From: Todiramphus chloris collaris | Taxonomy: Eukaryota; Chordata; Aves; Coraciiformes; Alcedinidae | Direction: 5' to 3' | DNA: 64,000 nt | Assembly: GCA_025345505.1 (NCBI GenBank) | Contig: JANVCC010000130.1 | Coordinates: 3,570,453-3,634,452, forward strand | In this document: piece after piece, positions 1-13,640 of the stretch | Layout of the letters: each line of letters opens with the position of its first letter | Position numbering within the stretch: position 1 is the stretch's first letter | Translations under genes and position numbers: made by a program | The notes under the pieces: generated by a model | Databases searched by the model: none | What the model was told of the DNA's origin: nothing | What the model saw: only the letters and a program-made list of their open reading frames with translations

Positions 1-3000
1 TTGTCTTGTATGCCTAGGTCTCTAGATGTCCAGCAGCAAATCTTACGACTCCTTTAACGTTTATCATCGATATGTCGAATAATTTGAAGGAATCCCAGGA
101 AGTCAACTAGTCCCACCTCTTGCTCATGGTGCAACTTATATTAAGCCAGTCAGAAAACCAGGCTTTTTGCTGATTGACTGCTAAGTCAAGACTGCATTAG
201 ACACCAGGAATATTTTTACAGCAGAATCCCTGTAAACTTTAAAAACACATCTTAAAAAATGTCTTGTGCTTCCTCTGTTGTATTTTATGGGCCTCTTTGT
301 CTTCCCTTCTTTAATTTTCTCCCCCTTCAAGCAGTGCTTTCTTGAGTGTTCTATTTCTGTGATGGATTATTCTGTTTGAAGCAATTGAAAGATATGCTTT
401 TGCCTAATGACTTTTATTAAGTTGCAGGCAGCTGGAACCTTGTCTGCCTTTCTCTGCCAATATTGATAAACAGTGGAAGGGTAGCGTGAGACTCAATGTG
501 GAAAATGAAATAGAAAAGGGAGACAGGAGATATTGAACTCATGTAACATCTTTCTGTGCTGGCAGTGTGTTAGGTACCTTTTCAAAAATGTATTTGGGAG
601 AACTGCATTTAGTTGTGTTTGCTGGCAGAGTGTGTAAAAAGCCTGTAAGATTAAAGATGTAGGTTTGCAGTACTACACATTGAAGAAGGTAACTCTAGCA
701 ACAAGGGAAGGGAAGTGCTGCCAGCTACAGGACACCTGGCAGCTTTCTAAGAAGGTGGATTTTTTATTTTTTATTTTTTTTAATTGTTGTTGGGAAGTGA
801 AACTTACTTACGAAGTTTTAAAGTGGGTGTGAGGAAGTTAGCTTGATGTCTTTTCCACAGTGCAGTTAGATTTTTTTTCAGCACTGCTGCCTCTTTTATG
901 AGCACTACAACTTGCTTGTGCTTTCGAGAAAACCAAGCAAAATGTCTTAGTATTTCAATTACTAGACAAAGCAAAGTTGCCAGTATTCAGAGTAAAGAAA
1001 CTACTTCCACAGAAGCCTAAAAGGAAAAATAAAAATAAGGAACTTAGGTCATCGTCTGTGCCATTGAAGTGATGTTTGTCACTAAAGTAGTTTTAAAAGA
1101 TTGAGTATTTGGTCAGCTAAGATGAACTGAAAAACATTACCTGTATATACAGAGCACTCTGTGCAGCTTTCTAATAAAGCAAACAAGAACAGAAATCATT
1201 TCTATTCTTGGAGCAATAGGTGACATCTAAAGGGAGGATTTAACTGGTACTGTATGATTCATGGCAGCGGCAAAGGATGAGAAACTAAAGAAATACATGT
1301 AGGAAGCTTCTTGATTTTAGAATGGATTCTTAAAGTAGTGTTCATTTTGTTTTAACAAAACAAACACACCAACCAAATGTTTTCTCCACTGTTGGGATTG
1401 CAATGCAATCTCCCTTCTCTATGGGGCCAGGAGACATGAAATGTTGATGTGGTGGGAGATATTTCTGTAACGCCTTTGACAGAGTACCATGGGGTAGGTC
1501 CCTTTATGTCTAATGTGAGTTCTACTGTTCCGTCCTTCAGCCAGGCATGTTGAATTCCTGTAGGAAGTGGAAACTTCATCAAGTTAGGGTGGTGATTCTG
1601 TTGAATGCCCTAATTCAGGAGATAAAAAAGGCAGTTGAAGTTTTGTGAAAGTTGTAGGCCTATATCAGATTGGAAAAGGCAAAGCTAGGCTGCTTCAATA
1701 AGCAAAAACCCCCTCACACCCCTGTCTTTCTGTTGTCTCAGTCTGCCTTTCGAGCTTCAGGGAGTGACAGTCTTACAGCAGGGCTTAGAGTATCTTTGCA
1801 ACCTTATGACGTGTGTAGATATGTATATAAATGAAAATTTGAGATTTGCAGAAGGCAATAAATCTTGTGTCCATTTGCCTTGCAAAATTTCTTATCCACA
1901 GTTGGTGAGTGGGAGAGTGTATTTGTTACTGGCAGAGCCTGTCAAATCTATAATACACAATTGTTTTAAAGAAAGTGATCTTATAATCCAACTTTCTAGA
2001 ATGTTTCCCAGTACTAGAAGTTTTAAAAGAAATGCACTTAGCTTAGACTGGAGATTTTGCCAAGATCAGTTTTCCTGGATGGGAGCTGGCGAGGTTACAC
2101 CTGTTACTAGATATTCATTATGCTGATGGTGTGATGCACAGTTTGTTCAGTCACTAAAACTATTTTTCCTGATCCCTTTATGTGGTAAATTTTGATCTTC
2201 TTTTATATCTTTCCTGTATTAGCAGTACATGATGTAACCCTTTTTATTAATTTCAAAGACAACTTTCTAGATCTTTTATATATGTATGTATTTTTTATAT
2301 TTATATTATTATTTTTATATTCAGTGTCAAACTAATTTTGGGAATGTGTGGTGATCCTTGTTTTTAGGATGAGCTGTTATTCTTCCCTCCTACTTCACAC
2401 CTCCAGTATGTATGACTTGTGAGTAAGCTTCCATTTCTGCCCTCTCTTCTTTGAAGCTGGCAACTTTAGCTGTGTGTCATCCTATGCATATGTACATATC
2501 TGCAGCGTGTGTGTGCTGTAGAACCTGTTTACTACTTCCAGGGGAAATTATTTATATAGATGGTATATAACACCAAGGAATTTTGTCTCACAAAACAAAA
2601 TTTCTTACCATGTATACCTATCACATATGAATGTCTGCAGAGAGTCACATATTACAATTTTTTTTCATTAGTGTGGAGATTTCGTGTTTATTCCTTGCTG
2701 CAGGAGGGCATCAGAGTATTTTCACTGATAAAGCTTAACTCCGTCCTGTACAGCCAGAACTGGTTAGGAATTATAGTAGTGTATCATTTTACTGTGACGT
2801 AAGCATCGAAACCAAAAAGAAATTTGTTGTTCTGACCTGTTCCGGCTCTGTTACATCTTTGAGAGTTTTATTGTTTAGTCATATGACTAGATGTAGTAGG
2901 CAGCAAGTAGATTGTCTCATTATGCCCTACTTCATTGATTCCTAGAGGAGGAAAATCTGGTCAGCAAATCTACCTGATTCTCAGGATTTGGAAGAGTGCC

Positions 3001-5603
3001 TAGGAAAATGGTTGTTCTGTACCTGGGACTACTCATGTACCTTCATAAATGTCATATATTGTGTTTTTGCTGACTCTGCTTTGTTACTGTTCCTTACACT
3101 GTTGTCAACAGGAGGTTTTAGATAAATTGTATTTCAGCTTATGTAACAGACAGTTCACTTGAGTTTACTGTCCTGTTTGCGAAGGCTTTATCAACATGGA
3201 ATTTTGCTCCAGAAACTCTTTTGATAGTGGTTTATTCAAATGAATACTACTATTGATTGATTGTCAATGGATCCATGTTTCTCTATGACCTTTTTGCTTC
3301 TCTCCCCCCACCCCCCCAAAAGGATGCCTTCATTATAGAAGGGCTGGGGCTAGCTGGGGAGGAATTTGTTCTTCTTGTGTTAATATTCTGAAGGTCTGGA
3401 CTGGATGCAACAGGAAGAATACAAATACATTTCATTGTCTTTTTCAGAGCCACAGGTTGAGTTTTTGAAGTAGGACAGCTGCTGTGCATAGGAACTGAGG
3501 GATGCATCCTTAATAATCTGAGTCCTTTTGGGGATGTATGTAAATATCACATTTTTATTAAAGTATTGATAGGAGAATATCTCAAGGACTGTTTTGGTTT
3601 GGGCGGAGTTCTCAGCCTACATTTTATGTAATCCTCAAAACAACAGGTGTGTCTTAACAGAAGCTCCAAAATCAGGCTTAGGTGGGAAGGATTCTTTTGG
3701 AAGAATGTTGATATAAGCGCACCGTAAACAAGTCAGACTCAAGCCTGTCTTTTTGTGGAATGGAGTTTTTCTCAATCAGTTCCAGAAGCCCATGGTTCTT
3801 TGTCATGTGTTGAAAGCCTGCCCTGGTGAAGGAACCGTGTTTAAACTTGAAATGTGTTTGCTTCTCTCATGACCTGGTTGCACTGGGGAGCAAGTGCCTG
3901 AACCCTGGCTCCTTTCCTCAAGGGAGATGCTATAGCGATAAGGACAACTAAGTCACCAAGTGCAGTCAGCGATCCAAAGAAGACCCTTAGTGCCTAGACT
4001 AATGCTGTCTGAACTAGATTAGTTCTCAGATCAGTGTTGTTCTAGGTTCCTGCTTAAAAATCTTTACTGAAACTATGTAAATATATAGGACCCAGACAGG
4101 AGACTAATTCCCAGAGACTTTCAGTAGAAGTTGAGTTTGTGATTTATACCTATGTATTTGAAAATTCCCCATATTAAAGCTTGAAAGAAAAGTGCAGTGT
4201 TTCATGGATGAGGTTTGGTTTTGTTTCTTAAACTACAAATTCTAATGAAGAAGCAGGATAAATCACTAAAATAGAACCTCTTTAGGATAATGAAAGATGG
4301 TAATTAACCATCAGATAGGTAACTGTCATTCTGGTTGTTGGAAATAGAGGATAGTTAAAAAATTTTCCTTATTCCTTTGATTTCTCTTCCTCTATGTTAA
4401 TACAAGTTGTTGGGAGGTAAATCTGGTTAAACCCACTTTTTTGCCTTCCCCTCCAACAATGGTCATCATATGTAAGTCTCAAAGCCACAGTTATATTTGA
4501 GAAAAATACAGGGTTCATTTGTCATCTAGATGCCATACTGTGCGGTTTTAAATCTCTGGGAGAAAAAAGATACAGCTGAAGGTGCCACTGAGATGCTATG
4601 CCTTTAATTATGTGCATATGTTTGCAAGCATACATGCATATATGAATAGATAAAATTTAGGAATATATCTGTTTTCCAGTCTTTCGTATCCAAGCCAATA
4701 CATGGGGACAAAATTTGGCTCTTCTGGCTGCATGTGGAAATTGCTGAAGGCCTTAAAGAATCTGAAACCCATATAAGTAATTGCATATAAGTGAAATTAT
4801 GCAGAGCCATGGCAGAGAAAAGCTACAGGTAGTAGGTGTGATCACAGCTGCTTCAAATAAACAAATACTAGATTTAACCTAGTTCCTGTAGGAACTAACA
4901 AGAGTGTAATCTGTGGGTTTCAGCAGTGATGGCACTGACTAGTCCAGGGATCCTGGTTCTTGTGTACTTGGCCACTAAAACCTGAATGTGCATGTGCCCA
5001 GTGCACGTCAGTCACTTTGCTACAAGCATGTTGCATCTGTTTGCAGGACAGTGCAGGGCTGTTACAACCCCCAAAGAGATATTTTTTAGTGCAATTTCTT
5101 TTTCTTCTGGAGGTGCAGATCTTGGTGGTGGTCTTCATCTGAGCACAGTGGCTGCATGTGAATTTTACTCCCATTCCACGAGTTCCAATCTCATGCCCTA
5201 AAACAGTAAAGTGGTAAAGGTTAGGCAATTAGCTTATAAGCATCAAATCTCTCTCACACACAATTAGATGCTCACCTGAAAGGCTTCATATAGCAGACTG
5301 CAATTTATTTTAATTTCCAAGCAATGAGTGAGAACACTTGATTACTTATTGGATTTTATTCTGAGGGCTATGAATTAGAACTCTAGCACATGAATTTAAT
5401 AAAAAAGTATTCCCTTGAGCTAAGGCTTCTATAAAAATTACATAGGTGAAGTCAAGGATTTCATACATGGACACAATGGAAAACTAAGTTGTATTAGTAA
5501 GCATCACATTTTTAAAGAAGTTAGTTTAACTTGATTAAATCTTTCATGTGGATAGTTTCCTTTCCAATAGAATGACATGAAAACAAGTAGAGGTCTCTTG
5601 ATT
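1..5603. other. Non-coding DNA, LARGE1 upstream intron or flank
   Basis: AT-rich unique sequence. Low-complexity spots are a T-rich run at about 758-782, an AT-rich stretch at about 2265-2325 and C-rich 3302-3317. I see no recognisable exon, RNA gene or clear repeat. Confidence 0.7.
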
Positions 5604-6060
5604 GGAGTGGTTCAGTGGAGGGCCACGAAAATGATCAGAGGGCTGTAACACTTCTACGAAGACAGGCTGAGGGAGCTGGTGTTGTTCAGCCTGGAGAAGA
5701 GGAGGCTCCAGGGAGACCTAATAGTGACCTTCCAGTATCTGAAGGAGCCTGCAAGAGAGGGTGGGAAAGGGACTGCTCACAGAGGCCTGTAGTGACAGGA
5801 TGAGGGGCAATGGTTTTAAACTAGAGATGAGGATTTAGACTGGATGTTAGAAACAAGTTCTTTACCGTGAGGGTGGTGGAACACTGGAACAGGCTGCCCA
5901 GGGAGGTAATTGAGGCCCCATCTCTGGAGATATTCAAGGTGAGGCTCCACGAGGCTCTGAGTAACCTGATCTAGTTCAGGATGTCCCTGCTCACTGCAGG
6001 GACGGTCGGACTAGATGACCTTTAGAGGTCCCTTCTGGCCCAAACCATTCTATGATTCTG
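5604..6060 (+). mobile_element. CR1 non-LTR retrotransposon, 5'-truncated
   Basis: From about 5612 one frame reads QWRATKMIRGL, then after a stop [19 protein letters not shown], which is the C-terminal end of CR1 ORF2. The 3' UTR follows with the typical ending (gacctttagaggtcccttc, then attctatgattct) at about 6020-6059. In-frame stops and indels show it is dead. No poly-A tail is present, as expected for CR1, which ends in short repeats. It covers only the last ~450 bp of a ~4.5 kb element. Confidence 0.93.
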
Positions 6061-9000
6061 ACTGAGCAAGGGTGTTCACACAGCCTCTAAATGTAGTCTA
6101 GTTAATCTACTTGAATTCCACGTGCATACTTAACATGGATTAATTTTCCTGAATGTCCCCAGGTAAAGAAGGCAGTAGTATGTCTCTCATCTGTTTACAG
6201 CTAGCACTGATTTTTTGAATGCCTGTCTGACAAGTACCAAGGGAAGTTAGTGTTTCTTCTGTACTCTGTACCAGCTCTTGTTCGCAGAAGTTAACCAAGT
6301 GAAAATGAGTTAGCCTTTATCTTCTTGAAGCTGTCAATTTTGTCTTTAATGTGGTGCTCAGTCTAGAATACCAAATTTGCTCCCGTGCTCACTGACCTTT
6401 CCTTCTCAACTTACCATGATAAAAATGGGTGGTGAAAGGCTAGATGAAAGGTGCAAAGCAAAAATTACTCCAAAGTAAATGTACCTGTTGGATAACTATC
6501 TTCTGAACATACTTTATATAAGCACAGACACATGATTTAAAAATAAATAGCATGAGCATGAGAGATTCTTTGAGGCACAAAGAGAAACAAAATCATGTTT
6601 GATATATTTACAGAAGTATGATTTACAGCCCACACGATACCTGATTGCTCAGGAGCTGAAGGCCTCCCATATGGAAGCAGGGGGGAAGACTCCTTTTTGC
6701 AAATGCAGCATTTGTGGTTTTTATTAGGTTATGCCTTTTTTTTTTTCATTATGGGCTTTTTCTTCTGCAGTACTTCTAAACTAGATTTTCATGGTGATAT
6801 CCAGGACAGTATCTATATGTGAGCAAGATGGAGGAGAGGATTTGAAGAAACTGTTTTATTGATAAGTATCTTCTAAAAAAAATCCCCACTGTTATGTATT
6901 CCCACCTCATACATTGAAGTCTGTCATATTAACCCTTGGAAGGTTGTGCTTTTGAGGAGGGGGAAGAAGTTTGGGACTTTCTTCTGTTACTGTTTTTTAA
7001 TTTATGTTTAGTTTATTAATTTCAAGTGCTGAACGTAACACTGCTTCATCAAGGCTTTGCAGTTGTGCATTCTTAAACAAGTGGTTAGTTTTGGTTTGGT
7101 TTTTTTACAGAGAATATTCTTTATACAGTGAGGTCAAAATAGAAATTTAGAATCAGACTTGCATAAAATTACAAAATGTTTATCTATTTGTAATAAGTTT
7201 TCTTAAAGTTCTGAGATGCTGAAAGCCAGAACTCTATAGCGATGAATGTTGGTTGTGTAGGATTGACAAGAGGACCATGAACAGTGGCAGTAACGTGTAA
7301 TTGGCACTGTGCTCACTGAGCTTCATTTGTAATGCTCTTTTCAATAGTGTAAAATAACTTTTCCCACTGTTTTCAGTTCAGATTGTGTCTTTTCCTCATT
7401 CATTTGACTGTTTCTATCCCCCAAAGGTTTTATCAGGAATAGAACTTAATGTGGCATAGAGTGTGTTTATGTTTGTTTCTTTTATTTGCATGTGATAATC
7501 ACCAACTATCTCAGCAAAGATCTGGGAATAGTTTCTTAGCTGCAGCTGCAGAGGAAGTAAAAAAAAAAAAAAATGTATTTGCGTGTGTCCTATGTAAACA
7601 GCCTTTAAAAAAAATTCCATTTCTCAGCATCTGTTATAACAGAAGAGAATTATTTTAAAAGCAGATTTCTGGAGTCTGGAAAGTTTTCTCCCTGCAACTT
7701 TTTCCAGCTATTATTTGTGCTTTTTATAAGTGGTACTGTTTTAAATAATGCTTGCTCTATTAAATTGTGAAAAGGAAAACTTTATCAATCATAACAAGCA
7801 TTGTTGTCAAATAAATGCAACTGAGCAAGTGCCCAATGCTGCAAATTTGGGGCAGAATAAGTTCCAGACTGGCTGCAGTTAAGGCATTGGGGATGTTTTG
7901 GTTTTCGTCTTGGCTAGATTAGTGATGGAAATATAATTATTTTGGTAGTTCAGGAGAATACATGCTGATTGTACAGTGGTTTGCTGTAGCAGATATTGTT
8001 CTTGGGGCTATTTCTTGGTGTGAATTCTAGACTAGATTAGTAGAGGATGTTACTGCAGGGCAATTGCATGCATTGATCAAGTCCTACTCTTTGTAGACCG
8101 CTAATTGAACTTAGAGTCTCTGTACTTTGCATTCTTCGAGCGAATGCATTCCCTTCATCCTGCTGATATGTATAGGAGTACTGGAATTGCCTTGATAGGT
8201 TGGAGAAGGAGCAAGGAGTGCATTTGATCACAGGTAGATGTCGACACCTGGCTTTACCGAAGTAGTTGAATGTCCTTTGGAAGGTTAGAATTAGTGCTGA
8301 AGTAATAACAGACTAGATCAACTTTTGTCTTCTAAAAGTAATTACATAGCTGAATCAGAAACAATAACATGTATAGTAACATATACAATATATAGTATAA
8401 AACTGCGATGATCTTGAGTCTATAATAAAATCAGCTTGTGGAAACTGTAATAATAACAATAAGTTTCTTAGAACCTTTTTGTTGAGGCAGAGGCTCTCCA
8501 AACAAAATCCCATTTAGTAGTGCTGTGCCGATCACCTTATTTTTAGACTTGGCTCTTCTGAAAATAGAAAGGGAAGGAGGGGGAGAACAAGAAAAAAATG
8601 GTAATAGCACAGATTGCTTCTCAGCTCCTCCTAATATGAACAGTTTGTGGACAGGTGGTCACTGTGCTCTTTGTAACACAGATGAAGCTTGTTGATCAAG
8701 AACAATTGTGATTATATGTGTTGATGCTATTTCCTCTCAATTCCTCTTCCAAATAATAGATTGTTACAGACAGACTTTTGGATGATTAGGGCCACAGTCA
8801 ACACTTTAGTTGACTACCAGTATTTTACCTGTGATACACAGTTTGAAACCTGCTGATCATAACAGTCAGAAATGCTGACCAAAATCTGTGCACTGTCCCT
8901 CTACATGTTGTGAAAACAGTCCTTGCCTGGAAATGTTCGTGACCTTATAAAAATGAAAGTTGACACAAGAATTAGGGGAAAGCTAGTATTATCTCATTAT

Positions 9001-12000
9001 ATAGATGGGAGACTGAAACACAGTGATTTGACCAAATTGTGTAGGTCTTGACCCAGAGTTATAGATAGAACTAGCATCTCTTGAGTCACGGCCCATTACT
9101 TTTCCTAGAAAACCATAATTGTTTTTCATCTAAATCTTTCTGTTAAGAAAGTTAACGAGTTTCTGTGCTATTGAGAGTTGCACTAAAGTATAATTGTAAA
9201 CACTATAGAAGATAAATCAGAGAAGGAAGTGCTATTTTACAGCTCCTTTGTTTGAATTCATTGCCTGATCATTGTAGAAATTTCTGTACTTCAGTGCTCA
9301 GAGCTGTGCTGGTTCATTCACCTGGTCAAGCAAGCATTTCTATAATCATCGTTGTCCTAAGTACTAGATCAAACAGTAGCTGTTTAAACCTTTTAATGTT
9401 ATATTTGAAATTCATTTTGTCTTTTTTCATCAGTAATCCCTCCTGATTGATTACACATTTCTGAGTGTTTTAAGGCCATGTACTAACTTGTCTGTATAAA
9501 TACTTCCCATTAGAAAATGCTTTAAAAGTTCTGAATTATGTTTGTTGCCATAGCAATACTCAGTTAAAGATTCATAGAATGGCTTTTTATTTTCTTTCTA
9601 CCACAGGGGAATTCACAAAGGAGATTCTAAATCTATTTCAAATACAGGAGATTCAGCAAGACTGTGTTCATGGGAGACTAAATGCGGGAGAAAGGGAAGG
9701 ATATAAAAATGCCCAGAGTTTAAATCTATTTCTGGAGCACCGAGGGGATCTACAGCAATGGGAAGGCTTTTGGTCGTATCCTGTATTTGGGTTCCAGGGC
9801 ACCTTGTCTAAATCCTGAAACCGATATGGAGAATAAGTGTCTACAGAAGAAATCAGTTTTCTTTGTTAATTCTTGTTTTTGCCACCTAAAATATGATGTG
9901 CATTTGTATTTCTTCCTTTGAACTCTAAGAACTTGAAGTGGTGCCACTCTTCTTGGGATTGTGAAAGCAGAATAGGCAAAAACTAGACTATGAAATTGTC
10001 ATTCATCACTAATATCTCATCAGCTGTCTTCATAAATCTGTTTTGTGTAGTCCCCTGTCAATATTTAAATTGTTGTTGGAGCGTCAGCAATTGCAGCCGT
10101 AGTAAACAACAGAAACCCCACATAAAGCTAGATTTTTGAATAGCTCTGATTAAGTTTTATCTGAGTTCTCTTCCCAGTTTCAAGACTAGTAGGATGCTTT
10201 AGAAAAGTTTGTCTTGAGTGTGTTCACACCCTTTTGCTGAGTGTTTCTAGACTTGGCTGATCACAGAACACTGGACAAAAAAGTCTTGATTAACAGTGTA
10301 TGTTGTTTCCTATATTGTTATTGAATACTTAATATGACAAATGTGGTAATTTACAATGAGATCCTGGTATTTTTATTTCTTTTATGGAGTATTCCACCTC
10401 GAAATCTAAAAGAGATGTTTCAATTTCATACAGTCTCAAAAGAAGCTGTTCTTTCCACATGCCCAGTGAACTGTAGGAGTGTAATGGTGTTGGGAAAGTA
10501 TCGGATTTAGGGTGAAATAGCAAGTCAGGGTCAGTGCTTTGTCTGCATCAGTTGATTACAAAAGTGTAACGTAGTGGAACATAGGGTAATGCATGTTTTC
10601 ATTTTTTCTGACTGGAAGAGGTGAAGTTTGAACAAATACCATAAACCATGTTTGCTTTTGCACCTGTTCCAGCAATGTATCTTTTCTCCTTTTCTTATTT
10701 TTTTTTTTTTTTAATTGAGAAAAGAAACACAGCTTCCCATTGTGCTAGGATATTCTATTCAACTTTTTTTAATGTTCTGCTTATTTAGAGGGTTAATGGG
10801 GGCTAGGGGAAAATATTAAATATTACACTTGACACAAGTTCCCCAGCTGCTATCAGAATCCATGTACAAAATGAGAAATGAGATCAGTTCTCGCAGCACA
10901 CCCTGGTATCAGTTTTAAAATCAGAACGTTGCTAAAAAACCACAGAGTTTTAAAATAGATTCCTCTTGTTTACATCTGAGGCTTTGAGCTGTTATGGTTC
11001 AATTCTTCAAGCTCTTAAAGCTCTTGTGATTTGGAAGAAGAAAAACAACTTTCAGGCAACTTGTAGTAATTGCAAGAGCTGCAACGCTGAGATAACAAAA
11101 TATTCAGAATGCAGTTCCTCTTCACTTAGGCCGTAGTTCTGCAAACACATAAACCATGCATTTGCTTCAGTAAAGCAGGTAATCTTGTAGAGAATGAACT
11201 ACTCTTGATGATGAAGTTAAGCATTTGAAAATGCCTTTGGTTTCAAGGGCTTGTGAGTATTTATTTAAGATACCAACAATTTAGTGTACCCTGAACTGAT
11301 GGAACACCTATTGTAAGATAGGAAATGAGGGAAATTTCATATTTAGGTTGTTTCTAGAAAGTCCAGGAGAACTGTTAAAAATAATCTCATTTCAGAATGT
11401 GTAAACCTACAGTAAGAAATGTGAGGAATAAATGTTGCAAAGTGCAGATAAATGAAGAAAATTACTGTAAAAGTGATAATAATAGGTTTGAACTTTTTCC
11501 CTAATGAGTTCTAGAACAAGCTTGAGCTTGGAAGTTAGTCCATGCAAAAAAACTCCAGGGTGAGATCTCAAAACTCAGTTAACTCCCTAGAAATACTTTC
11601 AGTTTCCTAAAGTCATCAGATGGAACCAAAGCTCTTGTCCTACTATAAACTCTCTGTGGGCAATTCCATATTGCAGGAATGGAGTCTTATTTTAATGTTT
11701 CTCTTTGTTGTGAGTTGAATCTAGTCTTCTATAAAATAATTGTCCCCATCACCTAAGTCTGCAGACATAATTCTTACTGCAAAGCTGCAGTAGTCTTGAT
11801 AAGCAGGACTGGATTTTCCTTTTTTACAGTGTTACTGTCAATCCCAAAATTGCAGGTCAGAATCACATCCCTGCTTTCTCTCCAAAAAACCAAAGATGAG
11901 ATTCAAACCCATGGAAGTAAGTACTAGGCCTTTATTTTTTGACTTCTTAATTTTGTAAGATACAAATACGTAAGCTTTTCTTTGCTGTAGTAAAGGCTAT

Positions 12001-12563
12001 AAGTTAATTCTCAAAGTATAGGTCTTCATTCAGTGGTTTTGTGCAGTGTTTGTATGATTTGTAGAACCTGACAGTCAGGTTTGAAAATCATCACCGCCTA
12101 GGAAACTGAAGTATAATATAAATGCTTCTTTAAGTACAAGACTTTCAATGACAATGTGATCTTTGATGTGTTATTTCAATTGTAACTGTTCCTTATTGTA
12201 CCAGGAAGGAGGTTTCTGATTCAGAGCCCATGCTTTAGAGCACGAAAGGTTGAAGATGGGGAAGTAGGAAGGATATAAAGACTTGTCTGGATTTTGGATG
12301 TTTGTGGTCAAACCCCAAGAATAAGTTTTGACTGTTCTCAGGAATGAGAAAACATTATTGCTTATTAAGTACTTGTAGCAGGCTTGTCGTGAATGAGTGA
12401 TTTAGACCACTTAAAGAATCACCATCAAAGGTATTAGCAAAACTGCTTTTAATGTGAATTTGTAGAAGTGTGACTTAACAAGGTTCAATGGCAATGTTCA
12501 CTCTGTTTCTTCCATGTGGTGAGTAATATACAAAGGAAAATTGAGTTAGAATGAATTTTGAAT
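6061..12563. other. Non-coding DNA without recognisable features
   Basis: Unique AT-rich sequence. It has homopolymer runs (A at about 7559-7573, T at about 10698-10712) and no gene or mobile element that I can support. Confidence 0.65.
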
Positions 12564-12870
12564 GATTTACACAAAAGAGTAGGGAAGACTCTTCTGTGGA
12601 GCCATGATGTTCAGAGTGGTTCCCTTGCTTTCTAGACTCCTGTCTAGGGGCTTAGGTGCAGCTAGGTCCAGACTTAGTGTCAGACTTGGTCAATGGTTTA
12701 TGCCTAATGGAATTAACACAGAGGGTAAGGAAAACCTCTTGTTGAGTCATGAGCTTCAGAATGGACCCTCTTGCTTTCCAAACTCCTTCTCAGAGAGAAG
12801 GCTAGGTGCAGCTGGATCCAGACTTAGTCCCAGTCTTGGTCAGTGGTTTATATCTAATGGAATTAGGCAC
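12564..12870 (+). repeat. Imperfect tandem duplication, two units of ~145-150 bp
   Basis: Unit A (about 12564-12708) and unit B (about 12709-12858) align along their whole length. Shared blocks include ggtgcagct at 12655 and 12805, cttggtca before tggttta at 12687 and 12837, and taatggaatta at 12705 and 12855. A fragment of a third unit starts at 12859. The units differ by scattered substitutions and about 5 bp of indel, so the duplication is old. One open frame of 125 codons (12604-12981) crosses both units in the same frame, giving a repeated LGQWF-x-NGI peptide. I do not recognise the protein. The open frame is probably a by-product of the duplication. Confidence 0.82.
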
Positions 12871-13640
12871 ATGGATTTAGTTAGTATTAATTCAGCATCC
12901 TATCAGTCATTTAATGAGCATCTTTTGCAAATAGAAGGTCTCTCCACTTTGGGTAAAGGAGGATCTCTTAGTCTCAGGTAAGGAATCTCAAGCCTTGACA
13001 GGCATTCCTGCTACAGAGCAGTTTCCTGCTACAGAGTCCAGTTGCAATTCAGGGATCACTCAACCTGATCTCATCCAACAATCTGTTGGTAAATGGTCTC
13101 GCTGCCTGGAAGAGCAACCTTCAGAGGCATCCCAGCTTAAGGGGAGACCACTGTCATGCAGCTATATTGCCTAGCGTGGAGAGCTCTAGGAAGCCTCACT
13201 TAGGTCGTCATATTTCTGGGATAAAGCAGTTGCCTTGTAGTTAAATTGCATAAAGTGGGAAAGGTATTCACAAGACTCCTTGTACCCACAACTTTCTTTG
13301 TTCCCTGATGACTGAATCTTGGAAAAAACATGCATTATTCACATGTTAATTGCATGATCAGTGATCCAAGGTCATATGCATCAGCGCTCACTGGGTTACT
13401 CTGCTCCTTTGTGGAGTTCTTGGCCAGGCTACAACTCGGGCCTTTACCTCCTTTGGAGGCTGTACTGACCTACTAGGGGTCAAGTGCATCATCACCCTTG
13501 AAGACATAATCTTGGAATGGCCGGAGAGATCAAATAAAGAAAAAGGTAGTTGGAATGGGTGAAAAAGTGTCTCAACTGGGCAGCAAATGGGAGGGGAGAA
13601 GAATAGAGAAGGGAAAATATAAGGCACTTTTAGTTTAGCA
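12871..13640. other. Unassigned repeat-like block next to the tandem duplication
   Basis: This stretch is less AT-rich than its surroundings and has short internal repeats such as CTGCTACAGAG at about 13008 and 13028. An AATAAA lies at about 13534. Together with the tandem units to its left it looks like a decayed mobile element, possibly LTR-type, but I see no clear TG...CA ends, target duplication or recognisable protein. No family is assigned. Confidence 0.3.

Noticed and set aside
4920..5228. Cysteine/histidine-containing 102-codon minus-strand ORF as a possible zinc-finger gene
   Set aside because: The cysteines are not arranged in any known zinc-finger spacing, and a + frame is open over the same bases. 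Chance.
9571..9818. Possible antisense CR1 start (tcatagaatgg) with an 80-codon ORF
   Set aside because: Only about 11 bases resemble the CR1 tail and no further CR1 sequence follows.
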